Source: Nageia nagi (lineage: Eukaryota; Pinophyta). From it: a stretch of DNA of 64,000 nucleotides. The notes beneath the pieces were generated by a model. That model ran no database searches, had not been told where the DNA came from, and saw only the letters and a list, made by a program, of their open reading frames with translations. Of the stretch, positions 11,946 to 22,815 are shown one piece after another; position 1 is the first letter of the stretch; every line of letters begins with the position of its first letter. The stretch lies in NCBI GenBank assembly GCA_050084985.1, contig JBITNC010000001.1, positions 28,768,001 through 28,832,000 of the forward strand, given 5' to 3'. The position numbers and the translations under genes were made by a program.

Positions 11946-12449
11946 TTAAGGTGATTTCCATTGAAGAACCAAGGATTTTAGGGAGTTTGGAAACACCCAC
12001 GAGCACTTAAGTCTCTCATAGAGTTTGCCCCATATTTCCTTCACAAAGGAACAATGTAACATCAAATGGGCCAAATTCTCCTCCTCATGCTCACACAATG
12101 GATATCTACTAGGCATAATAAATCCTCTTTTTTTAAGATTATCTATTATCAGAATTATATTCTTCATCACCATCCAGAGAAACATATTCACCTTTGGGAT
12201 TAAATATTTATGCCACACTTTTTTTGCAACCTCCCAAATAGTGCCTTTCCATAAAAAATACTCATACCTTGATCGTATAGGATACCTTCCACTTTTATCC
12301 TTTGGACAAGAAAATGAGTATTGAGTATACCAATACATTAAGGGGTATGACTTTAGCATAACCTTCAGATCCTCTAGCTTACCCTTCAACTCCTTAAGTA
12401 CTTCCACTACCACATCTTTCCAAACCTTCCTTCCTCCCCTAACCTCCAT
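11946..12449 (-). pseudogene. LINE-D zf-RVT domain
   Basis: A 167-codon open frame, the longest in the window, reads YEYFLWKGTIWEVAKKVWHK then VNMFLWMVMKN. The zinc-binding pattern follows: C in YPLCEHEEENLAHLMLHCSF, that is CxxH/E...HxxxHC, then VKEIWGKLYERL. This is the typical domain after the RT of plant LINEs. The start codon of this frame is not a real start; it is the middle of ORF2. The upstream frame is broken near 12450. Confidence 0.9.
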
Positions 12450-12499
12450 GTAATCCTAGAATTTACCACCAAAATGAGGTTCTAATAATATTTTTATCT

Positions 12500-14629
12500 C
12501 TCTAAACAAAGGGTATTGGCCTAGGTGATTATCCATCATCCATGGGTCCTCCTAGAACTAAACTTGGGAGCCATCACCAATTTGCCATTTTCTAGCACCT
12601 TTCAATTAGTCCTTGAGTTTTTGAATTTTATTCTAGAATTAGGATCCATTAAATGTATCATTTCTCTATAAAAAGGCCAATAATTTGAAATATTTATCTT
12701 TTAGGATCCCTAACCAAAGGATATCCTCTTTTTTTGCCAATTTCCACCCAAGCTTACCCATTAATGCTTTGTTCATTACGTTGACCTTCCTCAAACCCAA
12801 CCCTCCTTCCTTTTTAAAAAAATAACACTTTTCCCAAGAGACTAAAGCTAGCTTTTTTCATTCTTTCACCCCACACCAAAGGAAGGTTTTCTACAATTGC
12901 TCAATCTTCCTCCTGATTGTAGCTAGAATCTTAAAAATTAAAAAGGAAGTACATTGGAATACTTTACAAAACTAACCATAGAAGCTAACATTTACCTACC
13001 TAAATGAGAATACCACCCTTCCAAGCTTCCAATTTATTGGATAAATGATCCATAACTAGATTCTAGTACTCCTTTATTTTTCCTTTGAAGAGTGGCATAC
13101 CTAAATAACCTATCAAGAAATCCTCGATACCACACCCAAAGATTCTTGTAACTCCAAACTACATTGCTATGAGGTGTTAAAAAAAATTAACTTGATTTTC
13201 CCAAAGTTAACCTTTTGATTTGATAACTTCTCATAATCTTTCAAAATCCCTTTTATCACTCTTGCTTGGGGTAGTGAAGATCGGATAGAAATATCATCCA
13301 CAAACTATTGGAAAATCACCAACAAAAGAGTGGATGCTGGAACAATGCCTTCTAGCTTACTCCCTCTCTATGCCTTTGAGAAGGATCTACCCAAAGCCTC
13401 TACCAAAATAAAAAAAAATATAGGGAGAAAGAGGGTCACCTTATCTATCTTAGTCCTTTCCTACTAGGAAAGTAGCCAGCTACCACTCCATTCACTAAAA
13501 AAAAATATTACCGATGGGATGCAAGCTTTAATAAGAGAAACCTAATCTTCTGTAAAATAAAACCTTTTAGGAAATTCCAAAAGGAATCACCATGAAAATA
13601 TATCATATGCATTTTTCATGTATAATTTCAAAAACATTCCTTCCTTATGGGCACTAACTGTTGAATGAATTATCTCATGAATTGAGATAATCCCACCCAA
13701 AATTTGTCTCCTACAAATAAAGGCACACTACTGCTTATCAATGATGATTAAGATAATTCCTTTTAGCCTATTGGATAATGTTTTAGAGAAGATATTATAG
13801 AGAGTATCACACATGTTAATGATTCTAAAATCATTGAAATATTTTGCTCCTCCAATTTTAGGGATCAACACTAAGAAAGTGGAATTTACATCCCTAGGGA
13901 TGCATTTCAACTTCTGGGCGTCCTTAACCACTTGAACCACATCTTTCCCCACTATATGCCAAAATTTTTAGAAGAAGACTACTGATAAGCCATCTAGTCT
14001 TGGGGATTTCTCACCATTCAAGCTAAAAATAGCTTGTTTCACTTCCTCATCTGAGAATGGAAAAAGTAAGGCCTCATTCATTTCTTTACATAACAAATTT
14101 GGGATATTTCTTAATAGATTCTCATAAGCCTCCTTATCCTAAGGATCATTTTTTCTAATCAAGGTAGAGAAAAATAAAATTGCCTCCCCTCAAATTTGCC
14201 ATACATCAAAAGTTGTTGAACCATTCATCCTTATAATTTCTCTAATCTTGTTGTAGCTTCTATGACATAGGGTAGAATATGAATGAATTTTGTGTTGCAA
14301 TCCCCTTCCTTTAACCATATAGCCCTAGAATTTTGCCTTTAGTGACTCTCCTCTTTTGTAAGCAAACCATGCCATTCACATAACCACTCTTTTTCCTAAG
14401 CCTGAATCTCTTCATTATATCTACTATGGAAAACCCTATCCTTTAAGTCTAGCAGCTTCTATTGTATGTCTCCTTTCTTAGAAAAGATGTTCCCAAACAT
14501 ATCCTTGTTCCAACATTTCAAATGAAATTTGAGAAGCCTTAGTTTCTTAGCACATTAGGCTAATAGCTACCTCGAGAAGGGACTAATCCACCAAAACCTA
14601 ACCAATTCCTCTAATGAGTCATCCATCAC
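12500..14629 (-). pseudogene. LINE-D ORF2: endonuclease end and reverse transcriptase
   Basis: LEELVRFWWISPFSR at the upper end resembles the C-terminal end of plant LINE endonucleases. RT follows: FLVLIPKIGGAKYFNDFRII (about 13890-13830) is fingers motif 1-2, and TLSNRLKGII (about 13775-13745) is motif 2a. A GDPLSPYIF motif (about 13440-13410) is the palm segment before the active site. The expected FADD-like box reads FVGD, so one catalytic Asp is lost. Stops and frameshifts run throughout. RT would copy LINE RNA at the nicked target. Identity is clear; limits are approximate. Confidence 0.88.
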
Positions 14630-15004
14630 TACATTTTTATAGACCTAAATGTTGCTACATTTTCCAAACACACCCAAGCTCATTGCATTTCATCATGAAG
14701 TCTAGTTTGTAAAGATTTGAAGCTCATTTTAGGATCCAATTAGCAAAATTAGGTGTCAATGGCCATCATTCATCATGGTAAGGTAAACAATAATGTTTCT
14801 TAACACCACCTTCATTCATTTATGTGATATTTCATTTGAGCTCATGTTTGTTTTGAAAGGATGGCTTGAGAAAGCCTCCTTAATATTTTAACTCAATCTT
14901 TTGTTTAGTTGGTGCTTATAGGACATAGTCTAGCCTACATACAATTACTTATCTATTTTGAATTCAAACGATCCTAAAAGGGGTAGTTTTTATTTAAAAT
15001 ATTT

Positions 15005-15022
15005 TGGCACTCTCAGTGGGAT
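15005..15022 (+). promoter_or_regulatory. Primer binding site of element C
   Basis: TGGCACTCTCAGTGGGAT lies three bases after the 5' LTR end. It resembles the TGGCGCCCACCGTGGGG-type sites of several plant Ty3 elements. The matching tRNA is not determined here. Confidence 0.6.
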
Positions 15023-16430
15023 CACCGTTGGTTCATTTTTGTAAGGATCCTCTTGCATTTAGTATTTCTATTTTGAACTTCACTAACGAACAAAGATTTT
15101 GCTATCTAGTATGTGTTTCTCATATCTTGTGATTTTTTTTTATTATCCATGCATTGTGCCTTTATCTCTCTTTTTTTATGTTGTGTTTAGTAAGAAATGT
15201 GACTACATTTAATCCTTCTTCTCAAATGATATCACATTTTATAAAATGCTACCACATTTATGAGTCCTTGTAAAATGCCAAGACATTTTAATCTTCATGT
15301 TAAATCATTGCCATGTTTCATAAAATGTGATCGCATTTCTAGGTCATCCTAGCTTTTGGTAAATGGGACTACCTTTCTTATGCAAGATTTTTAGTTGGAA
15401 AAAAGGTGCACAAATTCTATATTTTTGACCTTTTTTAGTTCTATAATTTCTACCTATTTGCACTAACTCATATTTTAAATTTTCTAAGGCAAATGAATTA
15501 GGCTTGGTGATATTATCTTGTGTATGTTTTCTTGTTCAACTAAATCATATCTCATAAATTATTGTATGCTCTCCTCTCACATTGAAAAGTGATATTGAGT
15601 GACTAGAAAATATTTTTGAGAGATTTAGTTTTAATAACCACATCATAAACCTCACAATTAGAAGTATGCTCTCCCCTTGCACTGAAAATTGATCTTAGGT
15701 GAATAGAAGATGCTTTGAGGAGGAAATGAACTTACATTTCATTAATTCACCTTTTCTTATTACACTTGTGCACATACAAAAGAGAATCCTTAGATTTCAT
15801 CACCATGGCTTGTTCTCTTCATAAACGGTAAATAGGTCTCTTAGATTTCACCATAGAGGACCTCAACTATGCTTGACCCACTCACCAAGATAGTCTCCCC
15901 TTAAGGTTTCTACAAAATCCACCATTGAACCTAGTTAAAGTGGAAAATCACCTTAGTCAAATTCCTATTCTTTTAGGACCAACCTTTGGATCATTTAAAT
16001 AGCTTGTCTAGCTTCAGCTTAGAAAAAACATCAAAACTTTACAAAATAGTATTCTAGGGCTACAAGATGAATCTGCATTAATCATATATAAGTTCTTGCA
16101 TTTGTGACTATTTTCATTTTCTATATATGTTTCTTTTCTTTCTAAAAATCTAAATTTTATTTTCAAAGATAGAATCAAAACAAGCTTAACAAACTCACTT
16201 TGCTAAAATGTTTTCATGTGTATGAAATGCAAGTGCATTTTAGGAAACATTGTCATGTTTTTTCCTTGGTCTGAAAATGCCAATGTGTTTTGTAAGGCCA
16301 TCAAAATGCAACTATGATTTACAATAGAGAGTCAAAATAATTTTTTTCAAAAACATTTACATGATCAAAACTTGAAACTAAATCTTGCAATACACTACAT
16401 AATCATAACATGCCTATTTTTACTTTCATT
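15023..16430 (+). other. Leader of element C without recognised coding
   Basis: AT-rich. Six short imperfect palindromes occur at 15195-15338 (separate entry), with similar weaker ones near 16205-16320. No domain was found. Confidence 0.5.
15195..15338. repeat. Series of short imperfect palindromes AAATG(N6)CATTT
   Basis: AAATGTGACTACATTT (15195), AAATGATATCACATTT (15224), AAATGCTACCACATTT (15244), AAATGCCAAGACATTT (15273), a weaker one at 15302, and AAATGTGATCGCATTT (15323). Spacing alternates near 29 and 20 bp. Arms are constant and loops vary. Confidence 0.75.
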
Positions 16431-16479
16431 TAATCAATGATAGAATCAATTATTGAACATTCAATGGATGAATTTATAC

Positions 16480-17309
16480 AATGGATCTTAAATAATGAAC
16501 ATGCTATCATAAATATATTTAAATGCAAATTTGAGCAATGGGCCTTAAACAATGACCATGTTATCAAGAGAATACTTAGACCTAATAAACTTTGATTTGA
16601 TGAACCTACTATTGTTGAACCACGTGAACCTATTATTGTTGAACCATGTGAATCCATTGAAAATTATGATTTGGATTATCAAAATCAAACATTGATCATT
16701 AATGAACCTTATGTTGAACCATGTGACAAGGAGTCATCTATTCAAGAGACTCTTTCTATCCCTCAGCTTCCTTGAGATGAAGTTGAAGAAGATATACATT
16801 TAGATGATTTATTTGTCAATAATCTTCCACATGAGAGTCTCCCATCCATTAATCTTGAGTCCTTATCATCTCCCCTCTTGGTAGTTTATAATCCTCTTTT
16901 CTATGATCATATTATTGATTCCTTTATTGTTCATAAAAATCCTTTCTTTAACATGAATGTGTCTATTGATCATGATGATATTACATATCCTACATCTTAT
17001 GTGTTAAATTTTGATTACAAGGAGTCTATTCAAGAATTTTCACATATTGATATGGAGGAGTTATCTCATGTCAATTCTATAATCCATTATCCTTTATCAA
17101 ATAATCATAATCCATATCCTTTCACAACCATTTTATATGAAAATTCAAACATATTTTCATGTTCTTATGATGATTTGGATTATGATCTATTTGATGACCC
17201 TCTTGCATATACTAACAATGTTTGTTGGGAGTTGCACAACACCCTCTCAACATTGTCATCTTGTGTGATGGGCATCCTCATCACACCAATACCCTATCAT
17301 GTTGATTAG
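16480..17309 (+). pseudogene. Acidic ORF of unknown family in element C (gag position)
   Basis: One frame is open from about 16480 to 17309 apart from stops near 16591 and 16772. The last 178 codons or so are uninterrupted. It begins near FEQWALNNDHVIK and has a small internal repeat of IVEPREP, IIVEPCE and YVEPCDKE. It continues Asp/Glu/Ile/His-rich (DEVEEDIHLDDLFVNNL, DDLDYDLFDDPL) and runs into the repeat array. No zinc knuckle or capsid motif is visible. Its place after the leader fits gag, but that is position only. It may not be a protein gene at all. Confidence 0.4.
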
Positions 17310-18110
17310 GGGCTACACAATGCCCTTCCAAAATTTCCCCCTTTGTGTTATGTGTTTCCTCATCACACAACCACCACATCATTATCCTACCATGTTGACT
17401 AGAGGCCACACAATGCCCTCTCAACATTATCCTCTTTGTATGACATGTATCCTCATCACATCACCTTCACATCATCATCCCACCATATATTCCACCTTCT
17501 TTTATCCTCTTTTGTTACATGCATCTTCATCATACTATCATGTCATTATACTTTCTACCACATTGATTGGAGGCCATACAACACCCTCTTCACATTGCCC
17601 CCTTGTGTGACATGTATCCCCATCATGCCCTCTCCCAACAAAAAAATATTAAAAATAAATAAAAAAGAGCCACATAAAAGACAAATATATTTGCACTATT
17701 CCCTTAATTCATTTATCCCACACTAGCCATGTGCCCTTCCGTAGCTGCATTCTTATACTCTCATTTCACTTACTATATTTACTTTTCTTAGTTTTCTCAT
17801 ATCAAATGAGTAAACTAGGAAACCTTTTATTTTGCATCACATCGTCATGCCATTATACCTTCTATCATATCAATTGGGGGCCACAAAAATGCCCTCTCAA
17901 CATTGTCCTCTTATGTTACATGCATCCTTGTCACACCATTATCATCATCCTTTTCTTGCTTGACATATGTCCTTATCACACTACCTTGCTATCATGTCCT
18001 CCATCATGTTGATTGAGGATCACATAATGCCATATAAATATTATTCTCTTATTTGACATATATCCTTGTCACACCTTCATCCTATCATGACTTCTCCTTT
18101 TCCTTATCCA
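17213..18110 (+). repeat. Irregular repeats around TTGATTGGAGGCCACACAATGCCC
   Basis: The motif TTGATTAGGGGCTACACAATG or close variants recurs near 17300, 17395, 17563, 17868, 18009 and 18230. It is usually followed by CTCTCAACATTGTCCTCTTG and a CATCCTCATCACACCA segment. Spacing varies from about 95 to 300 bp. Confidence 0.7.
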
Positions 18111-18111
18111 C

Positions 18112-18560
18112 TTACGTGACATGGGTCCTTGTCACACCATCATCTTATTTTAGTTTTCTACATTATCATGTCCACTTGTGTGACATGCATCCTTGTCACA
18201 CTATCATTTTATTATGTATTTTATCATGTTAATTAGGGTCCACACAATACTCTCTTAAAAACTTCCTCTTATGTGATATGTATCCTTGTCACACCATCAT
18301 CCTATCATGTCTTCCATCTTGTCTTGGCTTCTTGTATGACATGCATCTTTATCACACCATAATCATATCAGGTACTCCCTCTTATCTTTCCAACTTGTGT
18401 GACATGCATCCTCATCACACCGTCATCTTATATTGTTTACCCCTTTATCTTATCCACTTGTGTTCCATGTATCCTCATAACACCATCATATTATCATGTC
18501 ATCCACCTTGTCTTGTCCTCTTGTATGATTTGCATCCTCATCACACCTTCTCCCATCATT
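18112..18560 (+). repeat. 63-bp tandem repeat, 21 codons per unit
   Basis: Units starting TGACATGCATCCTCATCACA lie near 18116, 18181, 18275, 18337, 18400, 18464 and 18527. The last five are 62-64 bp apart. Because 63 is a multiple of three, one frame (18278-18589) stays open and repeats a CDMHPHHT..ILSCLP-like 21-residue unit. Openness may therefore be a side effect of the repeat. Confidence 0.8.
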
Positions 18561-18599
18561 TGAAAAAAACCACAATAAATATAAAATAAAAACACATAA

Positions 18600-21500
18600 A
18601 AAATAGATATAACAAAAATATTATTTTATTCATATATTGTATTATCATATATTATATGATAGTGAATTTGTATATTCATATATCTACATCATTACATCAA
18701 TCATCATATTCTATGAAGCACTGCTCCAATCCATTCCAACATCTTTCCTCTTTGTTACCTCATGTATATTTTGTATGTATACCCTCCTCATCTTCAGGAT
18801 CCATAGATTGTTCAATAATTTCTATGAAATCTATCATTACCTTTGAAATGAAAATACCATAGTGTAAAAGGACATTCTAGTACATGGATGCCCTTCTCTT
18901 TTATTTTCCTTTACTCATCACATCCCGTAACCGCTATTGCTAGCCTCATTCCTTTTTTTTTTTCTTTTTCCTTTGTGTGATTTGCCCACCTTTCCTTTTC
19001 CACTAGAAACTCATTCTATTTTTCCATCAATTCTTTCTAAGATTGTACATGTACAACCTTTTCCCTTCTCATCATGTCATACCTTTGTACCATCACCTCC
19101 GCTTCTACCTTTATCACAGCTAGTTCTTGGCATAGATAGGCATTCTCTAAGTCTACTCATATGTTCATCTCCTTGCTAGTATTCATGGGGGATCCTCCCA
19201 TGCTTACAGACCCTCTTATTTCACCTCTTCCACTCCTTTCCCTTGAGGATGGCCTTTCCTTGCATGTCCTTGACTCCACCAATTCTCCATGGAATCCATG
19301 ATTGATTGCTTTATCGTTCACAGTCCTCTAATCTCTCTTATCCTATTAATATCCATGATGAGCATGAGAGATAACACAATATCTCCATGTTTCCCTCTTG
19401 TATGTTTGTCTAGTTATTACATGTCTATCCATCACTGCATCCCATTCATTCATCTAGTCATCATGCATCTCATTATTATCACCATTATTACATCCTTGTT
19501 AAATCATAACACATATACCATCCATTCCCCTAGTCCCTTTCAATTTATACCACATCATTGTCTTTTCCATATTTTCCTTTTGACCATTCAAACCACAACT
19601 TTTAATCTCACATATCAATACAAGATTCTTATCTCAAAACATATGTCATCTCAATGGTCCCCTTTTATTCATCCATTGTTGTCACCATCATACCACTTTG
19701 ACCACTCCATGTTTCTCCTATCGCATATAGTCCCATGAAATCCTCTTTTGTTCATCATGATTTATTTTCATCTATCCTTTTCACTATCATCTTGTTTCTA
19801 TCCTCTATTATCCTTCATGTATTTCTCTCATTTCCTTACCCTCTTGAGCAACCTTTAAGACACCATCGTACATCGTATCAACCATATATTCTTAGTCCAT
19901 CTTTCTTCTATTACCTTTGAATCCCTATTGTAATAATGACTGATAATCCTATAGTTTTATCCCAATAATCATTTTTATGTTTGCATGATCCTTCATCTTA
20001 ATCATAATGATCATTTTCATCTATTTTTCAATTTTCTCAGTCCACTTAATTGGATGTGGTATATTATGATCTATAAGTCGTTCAATCCTTATCTCTTATA
20101 GTTCATAGGCTACATCATACCACCTTCTCTTCATCCTCAAGAGCATTTCTAATCACTCACTATTGCTTAGGAAATCTGTTAGCATGATCTATAGTGGTAA
20201 TCCACTTACTCTTTTTGCATTGCTTGGCATGGCAAACATCAAATTATTCATCATTGCTTCTCTTTCTCCTATCACTTTTACCTCTTTGCATTAATGGCTT
20301 CTAGAGTTGAACTTGTTAGAGTCCAATACTTCTGAATATGATGCCATCTCTTTTGATTTGAATTTCCATTCACCTAAATGTGCATCAGATGAACTGTAAT
20401 TGCTACCCACTTGGGCTTGTCAATGGGAATCTTCTTCTTGTAATCGCCACCAACCTAGGCTTATTGGTGGGAATCACTCTCTACTTTTTAATAAAAAATC
20501 ATAGTTTCTTATCTTTTTTATTGTGATTGCATATTTATTTTTTTGACCATTCAATCGAATGGTCAAGCATCTTGTTTCATCATATTTTATGCTTTTTGCT
20601 TGATCCTCTTAGTTTGTTCACATCTACAACCAATGATCTAGATATTTTACATCCCTATATGTTAGTCTTCTCTCATCACATTATGATCACCATCACTTTT
20701 AGTTCATTTATGAAACCCTGATCATGTACTAACACTTTTTGCTATCCTTTTTTGCAATCATGGATAGAGATCTTTTTTATGATCTTTTTCCTAACTTCAT
20801 GTAGGAATCCTTCATAATCACATCCATGGTCATGTCATCTAGTGTGCTTGTATTGCATTGGAGGACATCCTTTATATCGCATATATGGTCATGTCATCTA
20901 GTTTACATACAAACTCCCATCCATCTGTTGGATAATGCTAATCAATTGCATCTCATCATCTCCCTTATATGTCACTCAAACTGGACATGGAAGATTATCC
21001 TCTACTATACCTAAAATCCCTTTTTCTTTCATTTTCTTCACTTCATGGGTCCTTCTATGCTACATCCCTAGGAGCACTATCATCCCTATACCATCGTGTA
21101 CACTCTATGGTAATGTGATCTTCATTGGGAATCTATCTTTAGAATTCAAATAATATGAGAGGAGAACCAATGGGTGTTCTACCCATTCTTTAATATCATA
21201 TGTTATTTACCCTCGATCACACACACTAATATGTTCAATCAACCCAATTCACTTATATCTAAGCTTGAGTGTTCTAATTCTAGCTCTCCTAGTTGCATTG
21301 ATGCTTCTGGATAATTTTTGTAATAATTTTTTTTTTTATTTTTCTATCCACTTGGGCATATTAGTGGGACCATTTTATCAATATCAATGCATATAGTAGT
21401 CTTTCTTCCATTTTTTTTTGTTTTGGTTGGATTGTCGTTGTTTATGTCTTTAATTCAATCTTTCACATTTTATCATATGTCACAAAATCAAATTATCTTA

Positions 21501-22797
21501 ATCATTTTACATATTTTATTATTGTCCATTATTTATTTATTATTTTGCCAGTCAAATTATCTTAATGGCTTTCTACATTTTATCATTGTTCATTTTTTAT
21601 TTATCATTTTAAACATTTTATCATTATCAATGGTATGTTTTTAATTTTATTTTTCAAATTATCATGTATTTATTTTATCATTTTATCATTTTCAATAGTC
21701 TATTTATCATTTTATTCATCTTGTGATCACTTATTTATCGCATCGTTGGTGCAACAGTGCTATTTTTGCATCAATTGTCTTATATCATTTTTCAATTAGC
21801 AAATCATTTTTCAATCATTCAATATTATATCTTTGTCATCTCTTTGAGTTTATCATGTCTTTAATTAATCATTATTTCATCCTATCATTTATCATCTTTG
21901 TATGTTGCAATTGCATGCTTTGTAGGTTTATGAGCCTACACTTTTTCTTTTTACCCTTCAAATGCTAGGGCAAAGTAGAATCATTTAAAACAAATTATCA
22001 AAAATATAAAAATAAGCATAAAAAAATTTAAAATTCAAAAACAAATTCTTGCATTTGTCATGTTTTATCATCAATCATAATCTATCCTTTATCTTATCTC
22101 AGCATTATGGAAGGTTTTCAAGAGCTATAACAAGTAGCTTAAGATTCCTCTCCATATATCACTTATCTTGTATCATCACTATTAGATCATTATATTTTGA
22201 TTTGATACTTAGTGATTTTATACCTTTTAATGTCATACTACTTTTTTTGGGTGTATGGGAATCACCAGTTACCAATCTCTTTTCACCACATACAATCTAG
22301 TTATGTTTTCATGTATATTTTCTTTGTCATCACTTACATATGTATCATTAATCATGGCATAGACTGTTAGACATTATATTCTACCTAATCTTGTATGGAG
22401 CTAGGGCATATCCTACACATTAAAATGGAACTAGGTCTTTACCTTTGGTCCATTTTACACCATGTCATTTTTATCTTCCCACATCAATCTTCAAAATTAT
22501 TTTATCATTGCATCCATTGTGTATGGATTATTGAATGACATTGCTTAGCATCAATTCAAAAGTTGTTTGGAAAAAGATCTCATTCTACACATTAAACTGG
22601 AAGTTGATCCCCCATCCATTGGCATCATGTCAAACACACTTCGCCTATTTTTGTACCCTATTTTTGCACCTCACAAAAATCAATACAAAAAGGGGAAATT
22701 ACACATATTACTTGGGGTAGTTATCCATCATGTCACATTTACTTCATATTACATAAAATTAGTTTTTTGCATTGCATTTAGCCTAATCAAAATGCAA
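18600..22797 (+). other. Pyrimidine-rich internal region of element C
   Basis: The plus strand is dominated by T and C for several kilobases, for example TTTATCATTTTATCATTTTC-type runs around 21480-21900 and CT-rich text around 18930-19130. Short open frames on the plus strand encode Ser/Leu/His/Phe-rich text with no motif. No RT, integrase or RNase H signature was found on either strand. Confidence 0.55.
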
Positions 22798-22815
22798 ATA
22801 AAAAAGGGGCAAAAT
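22798..22815 (+). promoter_or_regulatory. Polypurine tract of element C
   Basis: AATAAAAAAGGGGCAAAAT directly precedes the 3' LTR start at 22816. A near copy, ATACAAAAAGGGGAAATTA, lies at about 22683-22701. Confidence 0.7.

Larger units (their letters stand above)
9596..14629 (-). mobile_element. LINE-D: 5'-truncated LINE inserted in LTR of element C
   Basis: It is flanked by TACATTTTT at 9587-9595 and at 14630-14638. A T-run at the low-coordinate end (about 9591-9598) is the poly-A tail of a minus-strand insertion. On the minus strand the order is endonuclease C-terminal remnant, RT, zf-RVT, RNase H, then an extra ORF of unknown family, then the 3' end. ORF1 and most of the endonuclease are missing, as expected from 5' truncation during target-primed reverse transcription. 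It is younger than element C because it breaks C's LTR. Confidence 0.9.
7749..15001 (+). repeat. 5' LTR of element C, split by LINE-D
   Basis: The left part (7749-9595) matches 22816 to about 24510. The right part (14639-15001) matches about 24520-24886. For example GACCTAAATGTTGCTA, TCATTTATGTGATATTTCAT and TCCTAAAAGGGGTAGTTTTT occur in both. Without LINE-D it would be about 2.2 kb, slightly longer than the 3' LTR, partly because its minisatellite has more units. Confidence 0.9.

Noticed and set aside
17299-18012. Chain of plus-strand open frames rich in His, Pro, Ser
   Set aside because: They follow the repeat array and pyrimidine bias of element C; no domain is visible, and the frames switch without any order seen in gag or pol.
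19289-19738. 149-codon plus-strand frame as a candidate gene
   Set aside because: Composition (Ile, Ser, His, Phe) follows the T/C bias of the strand; no motif and no start context.
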